64,000 nucleotides of DNA from Clarkia xantiana subsp. parviflora (taxonomy: Eukaryota; Streptophyta; Magnoliopsida; Myrtales; Onagraceae). The DNA lies in assembly GCA_036873135.1 (NCBI GenBank), contig JAPTYO010000002.1:45685452-45749451 (forward strand), given 5' to 3'. The notes under the pieces were generated by a model. It ran no database searches and had not been told where the DNA came from. It saw only the letters and a program-made list of their open reading frames with translations. Positions within the stretch are counted from its first letter, which is position 1; the number at the start of each line of letters is the position of its first letter. Both the position numbers and the translations under genes were made by a program. Positions 34,060 to 47,810 of this stretch are shown piece after piece.

Positions 34060-34745
34060 ATCCTTGTCGACATGTATGTATGTACATGGAAACACTTAGA
34101 AAATATTATTCCCTTGTCGACATCCATCCTTGTCGACATGTATGTTCGTACATGGAAATACTTAGAAAATATTCTTCTCTTGTCGACATCCATCCTTGTC
34201 GACATGTATGTACGTACATGGAAACACTTAGAAAATATTCCTCACTTGTCGACATTCATCCTTGTCGACATGTATGTACGTACATGGAAACACTTAGGAA
34301 ATATTCCTTGCTTGTCGACATCCATCCTTGTCGACATGTATGTACGTACATGGAAACACTTAGGAAATATTCCTTGCTTGTCAACATCCATCCTTGTCGA
34401 CATATATGTACGTACATGGAAACACTTAGGAAATATTTCTTTCTTGTCGACATCCATCCTTGTCGACATGTATGTACGTACATGGAAACACTTAGAAAAT
34501 ATTCTTCCCTTGTCGACATGTATGTACGTACATGGAAATACTTAGAAAATATTCTTCACTTGTCGACATCCATCCTTGTCGACATGTATGTACGTACATG
34601 GAAACACTTAGAAAATATTCTTCCCTTGTCGACATCCATCATTGTCGACATGTATGTACGTACATGGAAATACTTAGAAATATTCTTCTCTTGTCGACAT
34701 CCATCCTTGTCGACATGTAGGTACGTACATGGAAACACTTAGGAA
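34060..34745. repeat. 63-bp tandem array, 11 units, family 1 copy B
   Basis: Eleven nearly identical units each contain GTCGACA twice, the palindromic core ATGTACGTACAT, and CATGGAAACACTTAG-AAATATT. One unit (about 34501-34550) is shorter. The unit length is about 63 bases, a multiple of three, so long open frames run through it in several frames on both strands; these are not genes. The matching region of copy A (17085-18145) is much more diverged. Confidence 0.92.
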
Positions 34746-35172
34746 ATATTTCGTCCTTGTAATCATGTATGCTGCGAGTATGAGCTCGATGTCATCATGA
34801 AGTCGATGTGTTGAGAGGGTTGCCCCTCCTTGTATGATGGTTGTTACTTGTTGCACGAAGATTATTAGGTCATTGCGTACATAGTTATCTCACATGGAGC
34901 GTCCATTGCATAAGTGTTGATGCGTGTTTACGCACTGATTGGATTGTTGGTCGCATTTTCCAGGATATCAGATCTTGCTATCTTCTTGTCGGAATTAATC
35001 TTCCACGGCTGTTATCATGAGTAAGTCTACTATTTCCATTCTGCGAGTAACTCTGTGTATGGATGTCGACATGGTTGAGCAGCTAAATAATACACCAAGT
35101 GTAGATGTTGATGTCCTTCTGAAGATTTGGTATGTTGATGATCTTTATGACTTGTATCATGTTGTAGTGTAG
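34746..35172. other. Family 1 internal sequence, copy B
   Basis: It is collinear with 18146-18611 of copy A. No gene is seen. Confidence 0.5.
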
Positions 35173-35758
35173 GTCGACTGATGGAAAAAGCTCGTCTTTG
35201 CAGATAGCCGATATATACAGTAATCCGCTTGTTGGAAGGAATGTCCGTACAATTGCCCCCGCTACTCTGGAGTCTCCGGACATGGTCGCGGTAAAGGACT
35301 TGTGAGTAAGGCACCTCCTTGTATCTTCTTTGAACTTGTTAATTTTCCAAGTTGTTGCTTTCATGTTGCTGAACGCGTGGTTGCAGTTCCTGGCTTTAGC
35401 ACAATTCTCAAAATATCTGACGCACGGGAGCGTTCTTCGAGCGATTCTAAGTTCTTTATGCAGAGTACGACCGTGCTAACTCCTTCTTGCGATAAAGGGA
35501 ATAGAGTTGAGGGTCGTGCGGTGGTGCCTTCTGCCCCCCGGTCTAGGGACCGGCCCAAGGAGGAGCGTTCCTCCCACTGAGGTAAGCGTTGTTTACTTCT
35601 TCACACTTGAAACTTGATCTTGAAGACGGCTGATTTTGATGCACGCATTGCTGATTGTCGCGCTTATGTTGAAGAGCTATGTCGTATTGAAGTTGAAGCG
35701 ACCATTCTTGCCGTGTCTTTTGTGCGGATGAAGACATTGCATTTGATGTTGACATTAT
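35173..35758 (+). pseudogene. Opposite-strand ORF of family 1, copy B (truncated)
   Basis: It corresponds to 18612-19551. The first two segments are kept (GTGAGT donor near 35305, GTAAGC donor near 35583). The middle segment reads through the codon that is a stop in copy A. The third segment has ACG where copy A has the ATG, and about 300 bases of the coiled-coil part are deleted, leaving only the two ends. Confidence 0.6.
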
Positions 35759-36955
35759 GAACTCTTTGCCATAGATCCTTGGAGATGATGTTATCTCTTG
35801 GTTGGTGTCAGGTTGTCTGCTTTCAGCATGTTGAACCCTTTGTGAATGGGTTGATGTTGTTTTGAGGTTTTCGATAATCTTTGTTTATGCCTTTGCTTGC
35901 ATGGTATTTCATCACTTGGACGATGTTGCGACTTGCGCATTGCAGGGTGTTATGTACACTTGGTACTTGTAGCATTGCATGTAGTAATGTACTTGGCACT
36001 TGGCCTTTGACATGTAGCAGTGTCGTCTTGACGTAGCAAGACTTAAGTTTATACCGTCTCTTAGTTCCACTCTAAGGCGACGTTGTTGCAACATACTTCT
36101 TGCTGATTTTGTTGTTTTGGCGTTATATGCTAAAGAGCAAGATAACGTTATACAAGACTCGACTTGTAAGTTTGATGAGTTTTGTACAAGTTTTGCTTTT
36201 ATAAGCGTATAACATGAAGCTATCCTTTTTCAGGCATGAGTCTTCATGGTGTATGAACCCTTAAGAGAGTATACATACTTTTAGTGTGTGGGGTTGTCGT
36301 CTATTAAGAGGATTTCCGCCACGGTGGGGTGATCAGTCCCATAATGTATTTGCCGCATCCTGTTTTTATTCAGGGAATGGCTATGAACATGAGGATTTGC
36401 CCAGAGGATTTCACAACATGCCATTTTTTAGAAGTCAACATGGGGTTTGCCCTTTTGAAGAGGATGTCGCAACATGTTACTTTTGATAGATGTGAACATG
36501 GGTTTTGTCCCTACAAGGAGGATATTGCACCATGTCACTTTTAGAATAGGTTTTGGTTTTCTTCCAAGGCATTGTATGTTGTTGAAGTTGTTCCTGAGTG
36601 AACGCCTTCTTGAGATAGACGCCGTTATGGATGGAGAAATAAACTCCCTATTGGTGTAGATAATAGATATGTTGGCGTTGTATGCCATAAATCCCTCCTA
36701 GAACATAATGCTTAGCTTGTATTGTTGAAGTAGATATTATGTGCATAGGTTACTACTTGGCATAATTCCAATGTAGTAATCATAGTGTAGTATGTACCTA
36801 AGAACAGAGTTGCGCTTTGATAGATAGTTGCAATGTTTACAAGTTTGCAAAAATATGGAGTTATGAAGTTTTCTTTTTAGTAATGCATATAATAGATAAA
36901 GTAAAGGAGTCTGATACGAGGACTCCTTGTTTGTGCAGGAAACTTCCCTAAGTGC
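35759..36955. other. Family 1 spacer, copy B
   Basis: It is collinear with 19552-21103 with several deletions, including the GAGGATTTGCC repeats at 36250-36545. Similarity with copy A stops at AGTGC (36951-36955). Confidence 0.55.
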
Positions 36956-37269
36956 GGACGCGATAGGTGCGGATCGTGACAGGTGCGCATATGTCGGGAG
37001 CGGAGCTTTTCCAAGTATCACCCGCTATATGTGATTGTGAATATGTATGTATGAACAACGACTATGCATTATTGTATGCGTTCTCTAGTTGATACGCGTT
37101 GATGCCTCCTTAGCATGATGTACATGCCTATATACGATCATTGCTTGTTGTTTCCTTCTTAGAAGAATGGTACCGCGTGTTCTTGCAATTATTCGTTTCT
37201 TCACTTCGGTGGAATGCCAAGCACTTGTCAGCTTGGTGCCTCCCAAGTCGCTTGGCAGTCGTATCGCTG
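36956..37269. other. Unassigned stretch before the family 1 protease remnant
   Basis: No gene or clear repeat is seen. RT and integrase of family 1 would be expected about here on the minus strand and are missing, so a deletion junction probably lies in this stretch. Confidence 0.4.
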
Positions 37270-37720
37270 TTTCCTGATGGTTTCTATTACTTCATCTTCT
37301 GACAGTGATGCGCCTACTCGGACCATCCTTTCTGGCTCATCTATCTTGATTTCTTGTAATGCTTCAACAAGAGCAGGACGTGCATGATCTACCCTTGGGT
37401 TTTCATCAATGACGGGAATTCCGCTATTGTTTGTCTTGACATTATGTTGGAGTGCAACCTTGTAACAGTCTTTTGATAGCTGCTGATCTCCCTTTATTTC
37501 ACCAATTCCTGCCTTTGTTGGAAACTTGATCTTTTGGTGTGATGTTGACGTTTATCATACCCCACTTGTTCATGGTTTTATACCCTAGGATTCCACTATA
37601 TGCGTCAAGCTTTTCTACGATCATGAACGGAACGCCGATTTGGAGTTGTTGCTCTCCTTCTCCTATTGCGCATTGCGCGGTGTTGAATTTAATGTGCTGG
37701 TTTTGCGATGTATGCTTCAT
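37270..37720 (-). pseudogene. Family 1 Gypsy protease/pre-RT remnant
   Basis: On the minus strand, VEKLDAYSGILGYKTMNKWG followed, after a frame break near 37535, by KFPTKAGIGEIKGDQQ and a charged linker. This lines up with the family 2 stretch HLKMKFPTEHGIGEVKGDQ at the end of the protease. It lacks the active-site part and runs out before RT. Confidence 0.65.
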
Positions 37721-38460
37721 GTGTACACTTTCAAGGGGCCTGGGTTTATTTGATGTGTTTCTTCATACAGTTGTGACTCTTCCCGAGTTTGTGTCTGTAT
37801 GACGATTGTGCACATGGTTGAGAGATGTTATACTGGTGGAATCCTCATCTTCTCCTTTGTTTTGGCCGAAGATTAGGTTTCGCTGTCGGCGTACGTTTTG
37901 AGTAGTACGATCCTTCTTGTGTTCTTGACAAGGGTAAACTTGCTGGATGTTGGAAATAATTCTCTAACTCTTTTCTCGTGATGGGTTTGGCACAGGCGTG
38001 CATATAACATAGGAGCGTATCCTGAATTCCTATCTTCCACAATGTTGATGACGTTGTCACTTGGGTGATGCCCCCGTCTTGTTTATTATTGCAGCGCGAT
38101 TTTTAGTCTTGTGCGTATAGAATGCTTGAGGCTCCGTTGCATGGGGGATGTTGTATGGCCTAAGCCGTTTGATGTTCCTAGTGCGATAGCTTGTGTTGTT
38201 GACGCAATTAATATGTGCGTAGTTGTTAATTGGCGTTATTCCAAGGTAGTATGCATGATATAGTAATGTACCTACGAAAGAAGATTTAACCTTCATTAGA
38301 TATTTGGAGTTCGTACAACGGATTACAGGAAGGCGTCTACTGTGATCGCTCCTTTGGAAAAGTACTAAGGCTAATAAACATAAGTTGTAGTTAATCTAAG
38401 AAGACTTAAAGTAGATATGCAAAAATGGAGATAAAGGGATTAATGATGTGTTTGACGTCT
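37721..38460. other. Degenerate family 1 sequence between gag and protease remnants
   Basis: By position it should belong to the gag/protease region, but no frame longer than about 80 codons and no motif is seen. Confidence 0.4.
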
Positions 38461-40112
38461 TCATAGGTGATTTGTCGGCAAGTTGATTCTGCCACGTGCC
38501 ACATAGTTCCTCAGTGCATCTAGCGTGTTGAGCTCTTCAATCTCCACCTTTGTGGATGAACAAATGGTGGTGTTATGCCCCCTAGTTTTATGGTGCTTGC
38601 ATCGTTCTTCAACGTTCTTGCCAAGCAAGGCGGTCATTGGCTCAAGTGGACGGTGAAGTTTGTTTTCCGAGAGTTTGAAAAAAAAAATTCTCCACCTTCG
38701 TGCTCCAAAGACTGTATAAGTTGTCATGATTGATTCCATGAATGACGTTGGTTTTCCCGCGCTTGGCGATAGGTGGATTATCATTCGCCTTTTCTTTTCC
38801 TTTGCCTTTTCCTGAAGACTCCACATGAGACTTCTTTTGATACTTATTTCCTTGGTCGATATACTTCTTCATTTCTCCTTTTAAGATTAAGTTGTTTACA
38901 TGAAACCTTAATCCAACACAGCTTTCCGTCTCGTGTCCATATACTTCGTGATTTTCACACCATTTGCTTTCATCTTTTCCCAATGGGCCCTTGCGGAAAT
39001 TAGAGGGCTTTTTCCACAGCTTGGTCTCCTTTATCTCTTTCAAGATGACGGACAGCGGTGTGTTCAATGGAACACATTTGGTGAGATTGGTCTTTTTGAG
39101 CCTTTGGACGTCTGACTGGAATGGCCTCTTTTGTTGCGGTTGTCTCTTTTCCCAAGAAGCGTCTATCTTTTTCTCAATTATTGCCTTCAAGGTTCTTGTT
39201 GTAAGTCCCGTGATTGGGACATCATCGTCATTAACAGGTTTTTTCCGTCCTTCCTTGTGACGGATGTCAGCATCGTCTTGGCTTGTCCTCGTGGAAGAAC
39301 CTTCCTTGTGTATTTTTGAGCGGGAGGTTGGAGGTTGTTTCCATGCCCCTTCTTGGTCTTGTGCTATCACATACAGGTTGTATGAGCGTGCAGCTCCTTG
39401 CCTTGGTTGTTGGTACTGGAAGGTACCTTCCGTGTATTGCCCCCTATTCTTTGGTGCGGTGTGTCTTGATGACTTGTGACTCGGGACTTTGTTCTTGTCT
39501 CCTCGACTTGTCCGTTGATTGGAGGCAGAGGTGGTGGTGGCGGGGCATATCCTTGGTTCCTTAACATCTTTCGGAATGCAAGCAGCTCTTCGAGCGCGGT
39601 CATCATGGTAGGAGTGACAGGTGGTGGCGGGTTGACACCTTTGTATTGGAGGACTCCTTGGTCGTACTGTGCGAAGGATGCACTTCTTGTTGGCATGAAG
39701 AAAGCATTGTCTGTGGCAACAGGCATGTGGAGGATCCAAGTCGACTTCTTGTCGGCTTCTGCGTGGTTTTGACCAAGGCGTCGTGGTACGCAATATGCTC
39801 TTTGTCCTTTAATGAAAAACCAATGACATCTTCAAAGGCGGCATCCTTTATGACGGCCTCCTTTATATCGACATACTCCATGTTGGTATCATGGGATTTG
39901 TGCATTGTCTTTACAACGTACACTTCTTGCTCGTATGACTTTTCACTTTCTGCATCAAAGTCTTCATGGATCATATGTACGTTTGCCATCTTTTCCGGAT
40001 GGGATGCAATGTATGCTGTATTTTGGACTTTAAGGCCATGCTGTGCGGAAGGCACACTGCTTGTTGGCATGGAGGATGCAGCGAACATTGTCGTCCAAAT
40101 CTGCATCAACAT
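38461..40112 (-). pseudogene. Family 1 Gypsy gag remnant with two knuckle motifs
   Basis: Several shifted frames on the minus strand (40112-39603, 39793-38642, 38826-38461) together give a gag-like product. It has a Pro-rich stretch (APPPPPLPP), a CENHEVYGHETESC motif followed by LRFHVNNLILKGEMKKYIDQG, and further on a second CKHHKTRGHNTTIC motif. The first matches the family 2 CRIHRASGHDTNHC-LKKEIEKLI pattern. The retrotransposon gag domain proper is not recognisable. No LTR or primer site follows at the upstream end. Confidence 0.65.
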
Positions 40113-41162
40113 TTCTCTCCTTTGATCTGCTCCTTGCTTCCGAATAGTTCATACAAGGTTTGTCGTGCGACCGGTGGATACGACGGGCATCGTGCTACTC
40201 ATCTGTTAGGAGTATTGTAGCGCCCGCAGAACGTTGATTCCCTTTTCTCCAATAAACCTGTTATAAACAACATTTATATTGTACCGCGTTGTATCCTAGT
40301 TTGCCTAGTTTCCACATAGGAACGCTTCTCAAAGGCATCCGTACAAGTATTCACAACCTTCAACTAATATCTGGTTGGTGGCCACCTAGTGAATACAAGA
40401 TTCGGTGAATTACAGGTGAAGGTGACCATCCCCATCGCTCATACCATTAGTCTAACCCAACCGGTTTCCAAAGACGTGGTCACTGGGCCTTTTTGTTCAG
40501 TACTACGCTCTTACGTCGGGAAGCGAGCATTGAGCCTGACCTTAGGTATGAGTTCTGAGTCCGTGAGGATACTTCGGGTGCCTCTTTATAAGGCTCCCGG
40601 GATCAATCACACGCTCGAGGTGAAGAAGTTTGCGCCCACCAGAATCACGAGGATTCCTTCCTAGCACAACCGAGCTGTGACCCTGTGGTCGAACGTGGCA
40701 CGCGCAGTATGAAGCACGCGTTGATAGCATACATGAACCTTTTGGGTCAATAGGAATGGGATATTTCAATCATGCTATCACAGATTCTCATCTGGCCCAG
40801 TATGTGGATTTATGACGAACGAAGTTCATCACGACGATTTGCAGGACAAAGATCATGTCGAGTTACTTCGACTATAGATGATCGTTCTGCTTAATCAGGT
40901 TTATCCCCTGATTCTTAGCCAGCCTTGCATAGTAGAGGCCTCCCTCCACCGCAAGACGACCATACCTGTGTGACTAGATAAGGCCCACATTTGACATTGT
41001 TTTGGCAGAGGATTGCGTCCTCTTACAACTCAGTTTATAGACAAAAAATTTGATGTAATTAAAAAAATTATGATGTCGATGGATCATAAACACAATCGAA
41101 ATTCTTTCGTTTCAAAAATGTAACTTCCGATTATCAAAATGTTATCACAGATACATGCCATT
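40113..41162. other. Unresolved repeat-like stretch, possible LTR
   Basis: No gene is seen. On the minus strand a TTATAAAGAGGC box (near 40585) could be an LTR promoter, and the stretch lies where the 3' LTR of the Copia copy 2 remnant is expected. No partner LTR was found, and I cannot set the ends. Confidence 0.3.
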
Positions 41163-42972
41163 CTAAACCCTACGCAATCCAAGCAGTTTCACATGCTTTT
41201 CGAATATCTCCATGCGTAGTGGTTTAGTTAATTGGTCTGCAATCATATTATCAGTGGACAAGTATTCCATGGTGATTATATTGTCCTCTACCATAGGTTT
41301 AGCGTAGAAATATTTCACATCAATGTGTTTGGTCCTACTATGGTACTTCGGATTCTTAACTGCCGCAATAGCTGCCTGAATATCAGAGAACACCTTCATA
41401 GGTTTACTCTCGACGTCACCACCAAGCAGCACAGTAAGAAGCCTTTTCAGACAGACTGCTTCCTATGCATTCTTAGAGAGAGCTACGAATTATGATTCCA
41501 TCGTTGACAGCGCGACACATGTTTGCTTCTTGCTCGTCCATGAAATGGCGGCATTCGCATGAGGAACACTTCTCATGTGGTGGACTTACGATCATCCGGA
41601 TCACCACCATGGTCGCCGTCATTGTAACCGGTCAATTCTAACTTCCTGCCCTCGTAGCACAGAGCATAGTCAGCCGTACCTTTCAGATAACGAATTATTC
41701 ACTTTACAGCCTTTAAATGTTGATAGCCAGGATCTGATTGGAAACGTGTTACTAGGCCCACGGCGTAACAGATATCCAGACGGGTGCATTGCATGGCGTA
41801 CATCAAACTCCCAACTATGCTTAAATATTATGCACCCTTCATCTTTTCACGCTCCGCCAGGTTCTTGGGGACGTCACGTTTTGACAGTGCGCACCCAAAC
41901 ACCACCGGCGTATCCATGGGTTTGGCATCCTGTAATCTGAACCTTTTCAACAGCTTGTTGATATAGGCTTTCTGAGACAACAAAATTTTCTGGTAGCCCG
42001 ATCTCTAGAAATCTTAATGCCTAAGATATATGTGGCCTCTCCCATGTCTTTCATCTCAAATACAGATGCTAACCAGGACTTTGACTTATTCATGAAACTC
42101 ACGTCGTTTGCAGCAATGAGTATGTCGTCCACGTATAAGGTTAAGATGACATACTTAGACCTGGAGGTCTTATAATACACGGACGGATCCTCGTGAAGAT
42201 TCACAAATCCGTTTCCTACAATTTCCTCGTGAAATCTGCGGTACCATTGTCGTGACGACTGTTTAAGACCGTAGATGGACCTTTGGAGTTTAACAACTTT
42301 ACGTTCGTTACCAGGAGTAATGAAACCCTCCAGTTGCTCCATGTAGATCTCTTCCTCCAAGTTTCCGTGGAGGAATGCGGTTTTAACATCCATTTGGTGC
42401 AGCTCGAGACTTGCGACCAGGACCATAAATGGCCCTAACCGTGGTTTTACGCACATACAGTGAGTTTCTCTTATCAAAGTCCACTCCGTGAGTTGGGTAA
42501 GTCCTTTCACAACAAGTCGGGTTGTCCGACCTTTTCCATCAGTGGTGAGCCTTCTTTCAGGGCTCACCTTATCCTTGTGCCCCTGTGGTTAGCAGGTAAA
42601 TCAACTATAGACTATAATGGCTTTCATTTAGGCGATCTCTCTCATTTATTATTTTCCTCCATTTCTTCACCTGAGGTCTTTCCAATGCCTGCCAACAGTT
42701 TGAGCGAGGTTTCCATCTTACTCAATGGGATACTTGCCTTTGACTCTCGTCTAGGCATTTGAGTCCCATTTATTAGTCTGATCTTTTCTCCCACTCGGAA
42801 TAATGCTTCTAATTGTAGCATCATCTCTATTGGGAACAAGAGCAGTGCTAGAACCTTGACCTACAATTTTCCTATGACAACCTCTTGGTCTCGGGGTTTT
42901 ACTTCCGAGATGTATTCCTTGATCACTAGGATCTGGAACCAAGTATGGTTGGATCACTCCTACTGGAAACAA
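41163..42972 (-). pseudogene. Copia RT/RNase H remnant, copy 2
   Basis: This is the same family as 10792-12533 but more decayed. The frame 42567-41947 has KTAFLHGNLEEEIYMEQ, YGLKQSSRQWYRRF and catalytic YVDDILIA. RNase H follows in broken frames. The C-terminal end of pol is retained at 41432-41163 (KYHSRTKHIDVKYF, DQLTKPL), which copy 1 has lost. The linker upstream (42972-42751) matches copy 1 through GRPRKVVG-like sequence. Confidence 0.83.
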
Positions 42973-44339
42973 TGGGAAGTTTAGATAGTTGTGTCATTCC
43001 TGGTTTAGCAATATCACCATCATGTTCAACTTGATTCGTCTCTACAGCAACAGTGATTACGTGTGGTATGGGTTCATTTCTTCCACTGGATTTACTACGA
43101 GAATGTTCCCATTCTCATTTACCATGTCATTCACTTCAGTTGCTGGTTCAAATCTCTCCCACTCGAATTAAGTGGGACCTGATTGTCAGTGATATCCTGC
43201 TTTGTTTTGATCATGACTATATTGTTTGAAACTGTTCATGCATTTGGAAAATTCGTCCTCTTAGTGATGTAACGTCTCATGTTCGACCACGGCACCATTT
43301 AACCAAGCTGCAAACATGTATTTTCTAAGAGTTATTAACGTACTCTTGTCCTAAATACGTGTTTATTGCGTAAATTAATGTCGCATGGTGATATGATTTA
43401 ACTCATCATCATCTTTTAGCTTCTAATGGCGGCGTGTCTTATCGAATTCAGAACACGGTTTTACATGTATGTGAATCATCTTTCATCATCCCATAGGGAA
43501 CGTCTGATAGAATGACTATAACATTATGTTTATGAATTGTGCTTCTAGAAATGTGTTATTTGATTTGAATGGATAGCCTGACATATCGTTCAAGGCTTCT
43601 GGAAGGAAAATCATTTAACTGACTTCATCCTTCTTCGTTTGCCGACTTATTTCAGAGATTTTATCCCATCTCCGAACTAAGCATCTTAGGTTTTTCACCT
43701 TATGTGTCAGTTGATGCTTTTACAAGGTCGCGGTAGCTCACGTAGCCTACTTCATACCGATGTAAATGTCATCAATAAGTCTTAATCTCGAATGAATGCA
43801 AACGATTATTCAGCACATCATTATTTAAACACTTCATTATTATATTCATATATAAAAACAACGTGTTCCTTCTTTCGAGGTCCACTTGCGCGAGGCGCAA
43901 CTATCTCTACTATTAACCCTTGGTTAATTAGTTTCATTTCTGAATTAATCCAATTTAATCCAATCGGTATCAAACATGATCATCATTACAGTTTATTTCA
44001 TTCAATGGAGTAACTTATAACAAAATAAGGTATATAACTGGTTCGTTCTTGGAACTACGCAATCAATGGATTTTGATGGCATTTTGATTTTACTCAAATG
44101 ATTAGATGTGGGATAAAATGTATGGAGTTGTTTGATTTGGCTATCTTCAATAGCCTTTATTGTTTCGGTTTATCACTTTTCGGATCGATCTCGTTTCTAG
44201 CCGAGTCGATTAATATTGATAAGCATAACACATTTTGAATCGAATGGTAACTACTTTATTCAAAAATTCTGAAACAATAACCAAAATGAAAACATAATGA
44301 ACAATTGGAAACATAAACAACATAAACAATACTTGGGTC
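42973..44339 (-). repeat. Non-coding spacer of the copy 2 Copia family
   Basis: It matches 12534-13640 in short blocks and the same order, placed between gag-like frames and RT. No integrase motif (HHCC, DD35E) is seen on either strand. Confidence 0.5.
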
Positions 44340-45168
44340 TCAGATTTCAAACTTGAAGCAGCACGAAGAAGAATGATGGACAGGTCGTCTTAACCGAGTT
44401 GTACCGTGAAGGTACAATTCATAGTTTAGACCTTTTGCTGCCGGGGGTTGCCAAGCATTTAACATACCAGTGAATCTTTCATCGAATGCCTCGGGTTCTT
44501 TCGGAAAGTTCCCTTCTTTATCATCTGCTTTGAATAGGTCTATTATCGTCTTAATCGATTTAATCAGACGTGTAAGCCCTTTTTCGTCAACAAACCATGA
44601 AAGAGGGAACATCCTCATAACTTTCCGAGCCCTTGTCCATACATCTAACTCATCGGCGGGATCCATGATAGACAATTACACCGTCATCACTGCATAGAAC
44701 ACTGTAGTATTCTGCCATTAAGGCTCTCGCTTCAGCGGCCTTACCCTCACCGAAGCGAAGGTATATGGCACACCAAAGATGCAATGCGCTGAGTTGTGTA
44801 AACTCTTCTTCTACTTCTGTTGTCAGCTGCGAGAGGATCAACTCTCGTGCATTACGATCCTTCCTCAACCTTTTCTTGCTGTTGCTCTCATGAAGGTTTC
44901 CATTTTCGTCCAGGCTTATCCTTTTCTCTATCGGATTGACTTGATCGTCAAGACCCGCAGCGATCAGGAGATCCATAACATTGTCCCTCCAAGCATCATA
45001 ATCCATGTCGTCCAGTTGTGAGGTTCGTAGAACTGTAACGGTTCGGCCATGAAAACTAACACATTGATAATCAAGCAAAATCAGGGAGACAATAACATTT
45101 TGAGAAAGAATTACATACATCAAATATCTATTAAGATAGAATCCGAAAAATAATGATTCATCAGTCAT
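44340..45168 (-). pseudogene. Copia gag-like frames
   Basis: Two overlapping frames (45168-44650, 44675-44340) encode a helix-rich product with DYDAWRDNVMDLLI, ARELILSQLT, and LSALHLWCAIYLRFGEGKAAEARAL, resembling the Copia gag pattern of W-x-I-x-LRFG. No zinc knuckle is seen. The orientation agrees with the RT remnant at 41163, so I take it as that element's gag, but the match is by eye only. Confidence 0.45.
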
Positions 45169-46570
<1,402 letters not shown>

Positions 46571-46607
46571 CGGCCAAATACAAACATATATATATATATA
46601 TATATAT

Positions 46608-47209
46608 GTAATTCGGTTCTTATATATAATATATTTATTTATTTATTGTCAATATATTAAATAGGGTAACAAATATACTAACAATATATTTTCTCAATCT
46701 TCTAGGTAAGTAAATCTATCAATAATATCTATAACACTATTTAAATAATTCGATATATTGATAGAGATATATATTTATATATATTAATGTGAATCTATCT
46801 TAATGTTCCTAATTATAGATATATTGTTACCTTAATTAAAAAATTAAAAAAATGGTAAACAATATGTGTGTGCCGAAATTTGGTTATTTGGTGACCAAGA
46901 AATTAAAAAAATTTACCTTGAAAAAAAAACATTAAAATTTTCGTCACAAACACCAAATTAGGAATAAGTGGTCAAATTTCAAGATCAAATTTTAATAAGA
47001 TCTAAAATCCAATGTTTGATTTTGATAAGTATTACACTTTTCTTGAAGATCATGAAGATCAACTTCACCAAGAACATCATGAAAATTTTCGGTTTCACTA
47101 ATAACCTTAAAAAATCAAAAATTTTAAATTTTTCTTCTTAAAATTTTCAGTTTTCAATCTTTAAATTTCAAGAACATCAATTTATCAAAATCATGAACTC
47201 CTAACACAA
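46608..47209. other. AT-rich leader-like stretch
   Basis: No gene is seen. It contains repeated AAATTTT/TCAAGAACATCA phrases and lies directly downstream (minus sense) of a Copia primer site. Confidence 0.4.
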
Positions 47210-47221
47210 GCTCTGATACCA
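47210..47221 (-). other. Copia primer-binding site
   Basis: The minus strand reads TGGTATCAGAGC, as at 2689-2700, one base from the LTR start at 47223. Confidence 0.87.
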
Positions 47222-47222
47222 C

Positions 47223-47810
47223 TGTTAGATTACGGGGAGTAATCACTACGGAAACTAAATCATGGTACGTGCTAGTAATAATAATTACGCAGCGGATGAT
47301 TTACACATACCTCAACAGTAACTGTAGTCCAAGATCCTTACTCGAGGGAGTTCGCGATCCTCCTGTCGGAACCCGTAGAAGTTCTTGTGAAAGAAGCCAT
47401 ATGCGGTATAATATCCACAAAGCCTCCGATCAATTCTCGGCACGGGGACAGATCTCTGGAGAGTTTGCTCGAAAGAAATTTGGCACACCCTTGGTGAGGG
47501 ATATGGTTCGGCCAAAACACTAGGTGTGGGAGGAGGGTTTTTCTCTCTAAAACACTATTGTGAGGGAATTATGATTAACCCTAAAAATTCCCTAACACCT
47601 CTTATTTATAGGAGGAGAAAGGTCCACTTTACCCCACACTATAGTTTTTGCCGGCCTATGTATTTGGGGAGGCCCAATTTTTTGGGCCTCCCATGTCAAT
47701 TGGGATTTGGGTCTAGCCCAATTACCCTAATGTGACATTTACCCAAGTTCATTAGGTAAACTATACATATTATGGGCTACCAATTACGGCGCCCATTACC
47801 ATATGCTTAC
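47223..47810 (-). repeat. Copia 5' LTR (outer end not fixed)
   Basis: The plus strand begins TGTTAGATTACGGGG. A minus-strand TATAAATAAGAGG box lies near 47598-47610, fitting transcription toward the primer site. A perfect 11-bp stem with a 4-base loop lies at 47667-47692. The outer end is a guess. It may be the 5' LTR of the gag/RT remnants at 41163-45168, but no matching 3' LTR was found. Confidence 0.6.

Noticed and set aside
33981..34742. Long open frames (253 and 164 codons, and several on the other strand) over the 63-bp array
   Set aside because: The unit length is a multiple of three, so open frames appear in several frames and on both strands at once. The products are the repeat translated, with no start context or conservation.
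40206..40980. 3' LTR partner of the Copia LTR at 47223
   Set aside because: The starts TGTTAGGAG and TGTTAGATT look alike for a few bases only. The following sequence and the TATA regions do not match.
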